This document shows positions 17,361 through 25,599 of a stretch of DNA of 64,000 nucleotides, one piece after another. The notes below the pieces were generated by a model. The model did no database searches. It was not told the DNA's origin and saw nothing but the letters and a program-made list of their open reading frames with translations. The DNA comes from Crocosphaera watsonii WH 8501. Lineage in GTDB: Bacteria > Cyanobacteriota > Cyanobacteriia > Cyanobacteriales > Microcystaceae. A program made the position numbers and the translations under genes. Within the stretch, counting starts at the first letter, position 1. Every line of letters starts with the position of its first letter. Where the stretch lies: positions 524,269 to 588,268 of the forward strand of contig NZ_AADV02000002.1 in NCBI RefSeq assembly GCF_000167195.1, read 5' to 3'.

Positions 17361-20300
17361 TTACTCCTCTTTCAATTGCTCTTCAACCTCTTCGGGAGAA
17401 AGGCTTTGAATCTCAGCTAAGACCTCACTTATAGCTGCTAAATCTTCGCTTTCATCTTGATTTTGTTCAATAATTTCCGCAATACCGGCAATAGTTGGGG
17501 CTTCATATAACAAACTACCCATAGATAACTCTACTTGAAATGTCTCTTTCAGTCGAGAAAGTGCCTGAATAGCTAAGAGAGAATGCCCTCCCAGGTCAAA
17601 AAAGCTATCATTAACCCCAATAGGTTCAACACCGAGAATTTCTTGCCAAATATTAGCGATCGCCTCTTCCATATCGTTTCGTGGGGCAACATATTCATTG
17701 GCTAAGTTTGGTCTTTCGTATTGAGCAAGGTTTTGATTAACCTCTGTACCAGTTTCTGCTGTAGTTTTAGGGGATAATTTAACCTCAGTGCTTCCCTTCA
17801 GTCTTGCCTCAAGATCACCTTTAGAAACAATAATTTGCGAGGATAAACCAGAGGCTAAAACACGATCTATCACTGCCCTAACTTCTTCGGGAGTCAAGGC
17901 AAAAGGTACTAAACGACTGCCTAAACCCATAGCTCTCTGTTTATCTTCTTCCGATAAACAAGCATCCCAGTTAATACTAATCCAAGGGGTTTCACTAATT
18001 TGATTTTGCTGGTGTACAAAAGCATCTAGAAAACGGTTGGCTCCACTATAGGCACCCAAACCTAAACCCCCTAACACAGCCGATAAGGATGATTGTACTA
18101 AGACAAAATCTAGCTTTTTATCCTGCAAACTAGCTGCTAGGGGATAAAGTCCTTTGGCTTTGGTTTGAAAATTATACTCACTCTGCGATCGCTCTAATAA
18201 TTGAATGGGGGCAGCCGATAAGGGGCTACTCATGGGGGTTGCGTAGAATACTCCATGAACCTCTTCAACTTGCCCCATAACCTCGTTTAAGTCGCTTTCA
18301 GGGCTAAAAATTAAACAGTTTACTCCTTGTGCTTCTAATTCCTGAATCTGACGAATTTCTTGAGCAACAGATTCTTTTATTTCATTTTGTGTCAAAATAT
18401 TGACCCATTCCTCTTTTTGTGGTATTGAGTTATGAGCAACTAATAAAAGGGTTGTATCTTCCGTAGCGGCAACCTGTTGGGCGAATATTCTGCCTAAACT
18501 GTTGGTCAAGTCTCCTAAAATTAGGTAATTTCCGCCTTTTCGTAGTTTAATATTTGATTTTTTGGGTTCTTTTAAAGATATAGGTTTAAATGTTTGCTGC
18601 CAACGATAAATACCCCGATAAGCTACAATTAACTCTTTTTGAGGATCAAGAAATTCTGCTATGAGGCGATCGCCTATCTCCTGACTTCCCCTCCTGGGAG
18701 AGTCGGGGGTATCACTTGCCCCCCTTACTAAGGGGGGTTGGGGGGATCGGCTCTTGGAAGAGTAGAGTAAGTTCTCTCCTTCAATATCGATATTACGACA
18801 GCGAATTTGAGGATATTCTTGGTTAATCACCTGACATAACCCTAAAATTGGCATTTTTTCTGGTATTAAGGCTTCTTGCCCCATCAAATCATATAAACCA
18901 TTGGTTACTATAAAAATTTCTGGAGAAGAAGAAGCATAAGTTTGTGCCAACCACAATAAACTATAAAAACCTTGCTCCTGATATACTGTAAATTCTGTTT
19001 TTTCTGGGTCAATGTTCCATAAATGAACAATAAAATCGGGCATTAACTGCCTTAAACCTAAATCCTCTGCTAAAGCTTGATAATATTCCTTTTTATCTGG
19101 ATTAACGCTAAAACAACGATAGTCTGTCTCTGCAAACTCCTCCCCTGGAGTCACTGTTAACACCTCTTGTCCAGCTTTGGTTAAACTATCGGCAATATTA
19201 GCTCCAATACCTTGATTATCTAGGAAAATAAGCCAAGAAGAACCCTTTTTATCCATAGATTCCCAATCAATACCCAAAGGTGCCATATTTCGCTCCCAGG
19301 AAGGAACATAAAACCAATCCTCTAGGTCTTCATAAATAGCGATCGCATCTTCTTGGGGTTTATTAAACTGAGCATCAACCCAGTAGCGTTTACGTTCAAA
19401 GGGATAGGTAGGTAACGGGAGACGATAATGGGGTTGCTCTTCATAAAACCCAGACCAGTTGATAGGAACTCCTGCTTGCCAAAGTTTGCCCAAACTATGC
19501 AAAATAAAGGTAATATCAGACTGTTCCTCTTTAGGATGACGTAAAGAAGTTAAAATCACCTGTTCACTGTTTAAACCTAAGTTTTGTTGTGTCAAGGTAC
19601 TTAAGGTTTTACCCGGTCCAACTTCTATAAAAATGCGTTGCGGTTCCTTAGATAATTCAAAAATACCATCAGCAAAACGAACAGTTTTCCGTAGATGGGT
19701 AGACCAATAATGGGGATCAGTAGCTTCTTTTTCCGTGAGCCAACTACCTGAAACGTTAGAAATAAAGAGTTTTTGGGGAGCATTTAGGGTAATATTGCTT
19801 ATTTCTGCGCTAAACTCTTTTAATACAGGTTCCATCATCTCTGAATGGAAAGCATGGGAAGTATGAAGAAGACGACAAGCAATATTATTATTTTCGAGAT
19901 CCTTTTGTAGTTGAGCGATGGCCGTTTCCGTCCCTGACACCACACATAACTGGGGAGCATTTACCGCAGCTAAACTGAGATCAGAAGTTAAATAGGTTTG
20001 TATTTCTGCTTCTCCTAGAGCAACAGATAACATAGCTCCAGCATCGCAGTTTTGCATTAATTTACCACGAATATAAACTATTTTTAGGGCATCTTCTAAA
20101 GAAAATACACCTGCTAAAGTTGCAGCCACATATTCCCCAATACTATGGCCAAGCATAACATCAGGTTCAATACCCCAACTCATCCACAGTTTAGCCAAAG
20201 CATATTCAATGACAAATAATGCAGGTTGAGCATACATTGTAGATTGTAAATTATAAGATTTTTTAACTATTGCCTGTTGCTCTCCCCCCTTAGTAAGGGG

Positions 20301-22073
20301 GGATGGGGGGGGATCTCCTGTTTCCTTTTCAGCAAAAATAATCTCCCGTAAGTCACATCCTAAATACTCTTGAAGCAAGTCACAACAATTATCTATTTCT
20401 TGTTTAAAAACGGTTTCGGTGTCATATAGCTCTTTCCCCATCCCGACATATTGACTACCTTGGCCTGAAAATAAAAAGGTTACGGGACGATAGGAGGAAC
20501 TTGTAGAAGAATGGGTTAAAAAAGAAGATTCTAGCTGTTTTATTGCCTCTTCGTTATCCTTAGCAACAACAAAACCACGATAATCAAAATCTCTTCTTCC
20601 TACTTGCAAAGTATAAGCCACATCAGCTAAGTTAAGCTCTGGATATTGCTTTAAATGGTTAACTAAATTTTCCCTAGCCGTTTCTAAAGCTGTCGCTGTT
20701 TTAGCTGACAACAACAATAAACAACTGGTAACTGGTAACTGCTCACTGGTAACTGCTAACTGCTCACTGTTAACTACCTCTTCCAAAACAAGATGAACAT
20801 TAGTCCCTCCAATACCAAAGGAACTAACCCCGGCCCGTCGAGGTGTACCGTTACTTTGCCACTCTGATAAAGAGTCACTGATATAAAAAGGACTATTAGC
20901 AAAATCGATCTGAGGGTTTGGCTGTTTAAAATACAAACTAGGGGGAATTTGTTTATTTTTGAGAGCTAACGTAGTTTTAATTAAACTAGCTATTCCTGCG
21001 GCCGTATCTAAATGTCCAATATTAGTTTTCACAGATCCCAAAGCACAAAACCCCGTTTTATCAGTACCAACCCGAAAAGCTTGGGTTAAGGCCGAAACCT
21101 CGATGGGATCACCTAATGCAGTTCCCGTACCGTGTGCCTCAACATAAGAAATGCTCTCCGGTTCAACCTCTGCTATATGTTGCGCATCTTTAATAACCTG
21201 TGCCTGACTATCGAGGGAAGGGGCAGTATAACTTACTTTTTGCGCCCCATCATTATTAATAGCCGAGCCTTTAATAACAGCGAGAATATTATCTTTTTCC
21301 TGTAAAGCATCTTCTAAACGCTTCAAAACAACTAAACCAACCCCATTACCACTGACTGTCCCTTTGGCCTCAGCATCAAAGGCACGACAATGACCATCTG
21401 GGGAATAAATACCCCCTTCTTGGTAAAGATAGCCCACCTGTTGAGAAATAGCTACCCCTCCAGCTAAGGCCATGTCACATTCTCCACTGAGTAAACTTTG
21501 ACAAGCAAAATGAACAGCAACTAAAGAAGTAGAACAAGCGGTTTGTACATTGACGCTTGGGCCATCGAGATTTAATTTATAAGATACTCTTGTGGTTAAA
21601 AAGTCCTTATCACTGGCCAAAAATAATTGATAGGGATCTAGACTATTGTTATTTTTGGACTGACTGTAAACATTAAATAGATAACCATTCATTCCCGCGC
21701 CCCCAAATACTGCGATCGCCCCTGGATATTTTTGGGAGTCATAACCAGCATTTTCTAAAGCTGTCCAAGCACATTCTAAGAAAAGACGATGTTGGGGGTC
21801 TAATATTTCCGCTTCTCTAGCATTAAAGCCAAAAAATTCGGCATCAAATAGGTCTACGTCTTCTAGTTTAGCTGCTGACTTCACATAATTAGGCTTTTTC
21901 AATAATGCTTCATCAATGCCCCGTTTTAGTAACTCTTCCTCACTGTAAACGGTAATTGATTCTTTTCCTTGAGACAAATTATCCCAAAATGCGTCAACGG
22001 TATCAGCCCCAGGAAACCGTCCTGCCATGCCGATAATTGCAATTTCTAAACCATTATTGAGTGAATCAGTCAT
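17361..22073 (-). CDS. type I PKS module KS-AT-KR-ACP
   Basis: The 1570-residue protein has the domains KS (about 10-430; VQTACSTSLVAV with the active Cys, EAHGTGT and [12 protein letters not shown] with the two His), AT (about 530-840; [14 protein letters not shown], the malonyl-type signature), KR (about 1175-1375) and ACP (about 1480-1550; DLGGHSLL with the pantetheine Ser). The KR keeps Ser and Tyr (QSSLSAV, AYSGAN), but its nucleotide-binding motif reads LGDLTNSLG in place of TGGxGxxG and may be weak or inactive. The KS resembles the clade that follows NRPS modules (FFGFNAREAEILDPQHR), and the gene is 14 bp downstream of the NRPS gene, so it probably extends an aminoacyl chain. The protein ends in an acidic tail with no thioesterase. 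Repeat insertions lie at the KS-AT linker, the AT loop and before the KR. Confidence 0.92.
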   Translation of the reverse strand: MTDSLNNGLEIAIIGMAGRFPGADTVDAFWDNLSQGKESITVYSEEELLKRGIDEALLKKPNYVKSAAKLEDVDLFDAEFFGFNAREAEILDPQHRLFLECAWTALENAGYDSQKYPGAIAVFGGAGMNGYLFNVYSQSKNNNSLDPYQLFLASDKDFLTTRVSYKLNLDGPSVNVQTACSTSLVAVHFACQSLLSGECDMALAGGVAISQQVGYLYQEGGIYSPDGHCRAFDAEAKGTVSGNGVGLVVLKRLEDALQEKDNILAVIKGSAINNDGAQKVSYTAPSLDSQAQVIKDAQHIAEVEPESISYVEAHGTGTALGDPIEVSALTQAFRVGTDKTGFCALGSVKTNIGHLDTAAGIASLIKTTLALKNKQIPPSLYFKQPNPQIDFANSPFYISDSLSEWQSNGTPRRAGVSSFGIGGTNVHLVLEEVVNSEQLAVTSEQLPVTSCLLLLSAKTATALETARENLVNHLKQYPELNLADVAYTLQVGRRDFDYRGFVVAKDNEEAIKQLESSFLTHSSTSSSYRPVTFLFSGQGSQYVGMGKELYDTETVFKQEIDNCCDLLQEYLGCDLREIIFAEKETGDPPPSPLTKGGEQQAIVKKSYNLQSTMYAQPALFVIEYALAKLWMSWGIEPDVMLGHSIGEYVAATLAGVFSLEDALKIVYIRGKLMQNCDAGAMLSVALGEAEIQTYLTSDLSLAAVNAPQLCVVSGTETAIAQLQKDLENNNIACRLLHTSHAFHSEMMEPVLKEFSAEISNITLNAPQKLFISNVSGSWLTEKEATDPHYWSTHLRKTVRFADGIFELSKEPQRIFIEVGPGKTLSTLTQQNLGLNSEQVILTSLRHPKEEQSDITFILHSLGKLWQAGVPINWSGFYEEQPHYRLPLPTYPFERKRYWVDAQFNKPQEDAIAIYEDLEDWFYVPSWERNMAPLGIDWESMDKKGSSWLIFLDNQGIGANIADSLTKAGQEVLTVTPGEEFAETDYRCFSVNPDKKEYYQALAEDLGLRQLMPDFIVHLWNIDPEKTEFTVYQEQGFYSLLWLAQTYASSSPEIFIVTNGLYDLMGQEALIPEKMPILGLCQVINQEYPQIRCRNIDIEGENLLYSSKSRSPQPPLVRGASDTPDSPRRGSQEIGDRLIAEFLDPQKELIVAYRGIYRWQQTFKPISLKEPKKSNIKLRKGGNYLILGDLTNSLGRIFAQQVAATEDTTLLLVAHNSIPQKEEWVNILTQNEIKESVAQEIRQIQELEAQGVNCLIFSPESDLNEVMGQVEEVHGVFYATPMSSPLSAAPIQLLERSQSEYNFQTKAKGLYPLAASLQDKKLDFVLVQSSLSAVLGGLGLGAYSGANRFLDAFVHQQNQISETPWISINWDACLSEEDKQRAMGLGSRLVPFALTPEEVRAVIDRVLASGLSSQIIVSKGDLEARLKGSTEVKLSPKTTAETGTEVNQNLAQYERPNLANEYVAPRNDMEEAIANIWQEILGVEPIGVNDSFFDLGGHSLLAIQALSRLKETFQVELSMGSLLYEAPTIAGIAEIIEQNQDESEDLAAISEVLAEIQSLSPEEVEEQLKEE
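18686..18750. repeat. G/C-block repeat (family R3) in PKS, before the KR
   Basis: A dispersed cyanobacterial repeat with the core CCCCCCTTACTAAGGGGGG followed by TTGGGGGGATC, in frame (RSPQPPLVRG). A companion segment TTCCCCTCCTGGGAGAG precedes it, as in the copies at 26637 and 35886. Confidence 0.8.
20282..20325. repeat. R3 repeat in AT loop (leftward PKS)
   Basis: The same CCCCCCTTAGTAAGGGGGG core, in frame as PPPSPLTKGG, fills the loop between EIIF and YNLQST of the AT domain. Confidence 0.8.
20721..20775. repeat. family R5 repeat (GTTAACTGCTCACT type) in KS-AT linker
   Basis: Alternating ACTGGTAACTG / CTCACTG units encode SEQLAVTSEQLPVT in frame. The homologous linker of the PKS at 45404 carries a shorter version (46771-46803). 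Confidence 0.75.
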
Positions 22074-22087
22074 TTTCTTCGAGAATT

Positions 22088-25000
22088 TTAGGATTTTTTA
22101 TTTTTCTGACGACGTTGTTGTAAGCGTTTTTTCCCTGCTGTTAGGCGTTCATTTCTGGACTCTGATGGTTCAACAACAGGCTGTTTTGACTTCTGACGTT
22201 CAAAATAGGTTGATAATTCACTAATTGTTGGATATTGAAACATTTCCACTAGAGAAATATCAGATGAAAAGGCTTCTCTTACTTTACTGTGTACTCTCAC
22301 CATAGACAAAGAGTGACCACCCAGTTCAAAGAACGGATCATTAATTCCTATTGTCTCAACTTTTAGAACTTCTTGCCAAATTGTAGCAATAGTTCTTTCT
22401 ATTTCGGTACGGGGACTAACATAAGTTTCTGTTAACTGTTGTCTATCTTTTGGCTCTGGTAAAGCGTTACGATCAATTTTCCCATTAGGAGTTAATGGTA
22501 AACTTTCTAACTCCACAAACCGAGAGGGAATCATGTAATTAGGTAATTTTTCCCCTAAAAACTCCCTTATTGGTGGGGTTTGGGGGGACGGGGAGAGGGG
22601 GGGACGGGGAGAGGGGGGGACGGGGAGAGGGGGGGACGGGGAGAGGGGGTGATCGGGAGTGTGAGCATCTTGCTCACTAACCTCTGTAGGGATACTTTGG
22701 GGGGACGGGGGGACGGGGTGATCGGGAGTTTGGGGAGAGACTATATAAGCTATTAAACTTTGTTCTTTGACAATAACAACTGCTTCTTTTATTTGGGGAT
22801 GGGTTAATAATATTGTTTCTATTTCTCCTAATTCTAGACGAAAACCTCGCAATTTTACTTGATAGTCTATTCTTCCTAAATATTCTATCTCTCCATCTTC
22901 TCCATACCTCACTAAGTCTCCTGTTTTATATAATCTTTCTCCCCTCTTAGTAAGGGGGGTTGGGGGGATCGCAATAAACCTTTCTGCTGTTAACTCTGGG
23001 CGGTTTAAATATCCTCTAGCAACCCCCATTCCTCCAATATATAACTCTCCTGGAACTCCTATAGGAACTTGATTATAGTCTTTATCTAAAATATAAAATT
23101 GTGTATTATCAATAGGTTTTCCTAGCCTTACTTTATCTGAATTTACCTCATAAACCGATGACCAAATAGTGGTTTCAGTGGGTCCATATAAGTTCCAAAC
23201 TTGTTGAGATTTTTCTTGTAACTGTTGAGCTAAAGTAATATCTAATGCTTCCCCACCGCAGAAAATAGTTAAGTCTTTTTTTCCTTTCCAACCCGAAGCA
23301 AGCAATAGTTTCCAGGTTGCAGGAGTTCCTTGCATTACTGTAACTTGATGGGTTTCTAACTGTTGCGCAAGAGTAACACCCTCAACAGCAATATTTCGAG
23401 AAACTAATATTAATTTAGCACCAACTATCAAAGGTAAATATAGTTCCAAAGCAGCAATATCAAAGGAAAGAGTAGTAACAGATAATAAGGTATCATTATC
23501 TGTTAAACCTGGCTTTTTACTCATAGATATTAAGAAATTACTTAAAGCACGGTGAGGTATTTGTACACCTTTAGGAATACCCGTTGAACCCGATGTATAA
23601 ATAACATAAGCTAGATTTTCTCGATTGATTTTTAGATCAAGATTTGTATCTTTTTCTTGACTTATTTTTGATTGTATTTTACTTATATCTATAAACCAGT
23701 TTACAACCTGTTCCCTGTTCCCTATTCCCTGTTCCCTGTTCCCTATTAAATAATTAATTCCTGAATTTTCAACCATAAAATTAAGACGTTGTTCAGGATA
23801 ATTAGTATCTAAAGGTAAATAGGCTCCACCTACTTTAAGAATAGCTAATAAACTAATTACCATTTCTAAAGATGGTTCTAAACAAATACCAACTAAAGTT
23901 TCAGGTTTAACCCCTAATTTTTGTAAATAATGAGCTAGTTGGTTAGCTTTTTTATTAAGTTGTTCATAAGTTAAAGATTCATCATCAAAAATCACAGCAG
24001 TATTATTAGGTGTTTTCTCAACTTGTCGTTCAAATAATTGATGAATTCTAAGATCATTATTTCCTTTTATTTCTTCTCTATTGCCTTCTATTAATAATTG
24101 TTTTTTCTCAGAGTTGGTTAATAAAGACACTTCCCACAACTGTTGCTCAGGGTTAAGAGAAATGTTAGTTAATAAAGTTTCTAAATGTCCTAATAAACGG
24201 TTAATACTAGACGAAGAAAAGCGATCACTGTCATATAAAAGTCTTAAAGTTAATTCTGGGGTTATAGCAGCATAAAGTGTCAAAGGGTAATTAGTTTGTT
24301 CTGTTGTTTGAATATTATTAATTTCCAAACCTTGTAAAGACTGTTTTAGAGTTGGTTCAATAGGATAATTTTCAAAAATAACTAAACTTTCAAACAAGGG
24401 TAAATCTCCAGGAACATCACTATGACGTTGAATTTCGAGGAGAGGTGTATATTCATATTGTTGTTGTTCAATTTGTTGATTTTGTAATTTTTTGAGCCAA
24501 TAAATTAGAGATTGTTGGGGTTTAATTTTGACTCGTACAGGTAAGGTATTAATAAATAAACCAACCATTGATTCTGCATTGATAAGAGCAGGTGGACGAC
24601 CGGAAACCGTTGCCCCAAAAACCATATCTGACTCCCCACTATAGCGACTCAGTAATAAGGAAAATGACCCTTGGATGAATGTATTTAGGGTAAGTTGTTG
24701 TTGTTTGGCTAATTTTTGTAATTTAGAGGTAAGTTCTGGGGATAGTTTTCTCTCTTGCTCATTGTATCGAGGAGAAGCTTTACGAAAGCTTTCCTTTGAG
24801 TTACCAATACCCAAAGGAGTTGGGGAAATAAAACCTTTGAGGGTGTTTTGCCAATAGTTTTCCGCCTCTAAGCTATCTCTTTTTTGTAGCCAAGCGATAT
24901 AGTCCCGATAAGGGGTAGGTGTCCCGATATTTATGGTTTTTCCTAAAGATAATGCTTGATAATAAGTCAAAAATTCTTTAAAAATAGAGCTAACTGACCA

Positions 25001-25447
25001 ACCATCCAACAAAAGATGATGATATAACCAAATAACTTGATAATGCTCCTCTGCTAATTTAATCAATATTACTCTCATTAACGGAGCAGAAGACAGGTTT
25101 AAACCTTGTTGTCGTTGCCTTTGTAATAACTCAGTTAATTTTTCCGATTGTTGAGTAAGAGGAATAGTTGTCCAGTCTAGTTGTTCAACAGGTATATTTA
25201 CTCGTCTTCCCACCACTTGTAGGGGTTTTTCTAAGTTTTCCCAGACAAATGCCGTGCGAAAAATGGAATGACGCTCGCCTAACTTTTGCCAAACTTTCTC
25301 AAAAACGACAGAGCTTAATGAACCAGTGATCTCATAGGTTATTTGGACAAGATAAGCCCCAGACTCAGGGGATAATAGGCTATGAAACAACATTCCCTGC
25401 TGCATGGGGGATAAGGGGTAAATAGCTTCAACAGTTTTAGCGTTCAT
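22088..25447 (-). CDS. NRPS module C-A-PCP
   Basis: The 1119-residue protein has a condensation domain (about 5-440; IYPLSPMQQGMLFHSL; HHLLLDGWS with the HHxxxDG motif intact), an adenylation domain (about 475-990; YTSGSTGIPKGV, LYGPTETT, YKTGDLVRY, LRGFRLELGEIE, NGKIDRNALP) and a carrier domain (about 1010-1080; [10 protein letters not shown]). Reading the ten-residue code by eye gives D-I-L-T-F-G-L-I-W-K, close to glycine-type codes (DILQLGLIW), so a small residue is likely. Three repeat insertions sit in the A domain. A basic tail follows the carrier. AAGGAATA precedes the ATG. No epimerase, methyltransferase or thioesterase is present. It is the first gene of the leftward operon. Confidence 0.92.
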   Translation of the reverse strand: MNAKTVEAIYPLSPMQQGMLFHSLLSPESGAYLVQITYEITGSLSSVVFEKVWQKLGERHSIFRTAFVWENLEKPLQVVGRRVNIPVEQLDWTTIPLTQQSEKLTELLQRQRQQGLNLSSAPLMRVILIKLAEEHYQVIWLYHHLLLDGWSVSSIFKEFLTYYQALSLGKTINIGTPTPYRDYIAWLQKRDSLEAENYWQNTLKGFISPTPLGIGNSKESFRKASPRYNEQERKLSPELTSKLQKLAKQQQLTLNTFIQGSFSLLLSRYSGESDMVFGATVSGRPPALINAESMVGLFINTLPVRVKIKPQQSLIYWLKKLQNQQIEQQQYEYTPLLEIQRHSDVPGDLPLFESLVIFENYPIEPTLKQSLQGLEINNIQTTEQTNYPLTLYAAITPELTLRLLYDSDRFSSSSINRLLGHLETLLTNISLNPEQQLWEVSLLTNSEKKQLLIEGNREEIKGNNDLRIHQLFERQVEKTPNNTAVIFDDESLTYEQLNKKANQLAHYLQKLGVKPETLVGICLEPSLEMVISLLAILKVGGAYLPLDTNYPEQRLNFMVENSGINYLIGNREQGIGNREQVVNWFIDISKIQSKISQEKDTNLDLKINRENLAYVIYTSGSTGIPKGVQIPHRALSNFLISMSKKPGLTDNDTLLSVTTLSFDIAALELYLPLIVGAKLILVSRNIAVEGVTLAQQLETHQVTVMQGTPATWKLLLASGWKGKKDLTIFCGGEALDITLAQQLQEKSQQVWNLYGPTETTIWSSVYEVNSDKVRLGKPIDNTQFYILDKDYNQVPIGVPGELYIGGMGVARGYLNRPELTAERFIAIPPTPLTKRGERLYKTGDLVRYGEDGEIEYLGRIDYQVKLRGFRLELGEIETILLTHPQIKEAVVIVKEQSLIAYIVSPQTPDHPVPPSPQSIPTEVSEQDAHTPDHPLSPSPPLPVPPSPRPPLSPSPQTPPIREFLGEKLPNYMIPSRFVELESLPLTPNGKIDRNALPEPKDRQQLTETYVSPRTEIERTIATIWQEVLKVETIGINDPFFELGGHSLSMVRVHSKVREAFSSDISLVEMFQYPTISELSTYFERQKSKQPVVEPSESRNERLTAGKKRLQQRRQKNKKS
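22575..22735. repeat. G-rich minisatellite (family R2) in the NRPS A domain
   Basis: Units of GGGGACGGGGAGAGG are repeated many times. They encode a proline/serine-rich insertion (VPPSP, LSPSP) between the A-domain core VSPQ and the EFLGEKLPNYM motif, in frame. Confidence 0.85.
22938..22972. repeat. R3 repeat in the NRPS A domain
   Basis: The CCCCTCTTAGTAAGGGGGG core with TTGGGGGGATCG encodes IPPTPLTKRGE just before the YKTGDLV motif, in frame. Confidence 0.8.
23707..23747. repeat. family R4 repeat (GTTCCCTATTCCCT) in the NRPS A domain
   Basis: A 7-bp unit TTCCCTG/A is repeated. It encodes GNREQGIGNREQ in frame between NYLI and VVNW of the A domain. Confidence 0.8.
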
Positions 25448-25599
25448 TATTCCTTGTCAGTTAGGTATATTAACAATTTGAGAAAAATCTCCTCAAGTTA
25501 ATTTTAATTAAGTTAAGATTAATAACGTAGGGTTGTTTTCAACCTTAACTTTAACTTGTGCAATTTTTACACAATCCCTCTAACCTGATCGTTATACGA
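25448..25599. promoter_or_regulatory. divergent promoter region of the PKS/NRPS operons
   Basis: The spacer between the two divergent operons contains a palindrome GGTTGTTTTCAACC (25531-25544) bounded by GTTAAG and CTTAAC-type half sites, a reasonable place for a shared operator. The region is otherwise AT-rich. No -35/-10 pair is clear enough to name. Confidence 0.4.

Noticed and set aside
22561-22740. G-rich tract as a promoter-proximal quadruplex regulator
   Set aside because: It lies deep inside a coding region and translates in frame; any effect on transcription is speculative.
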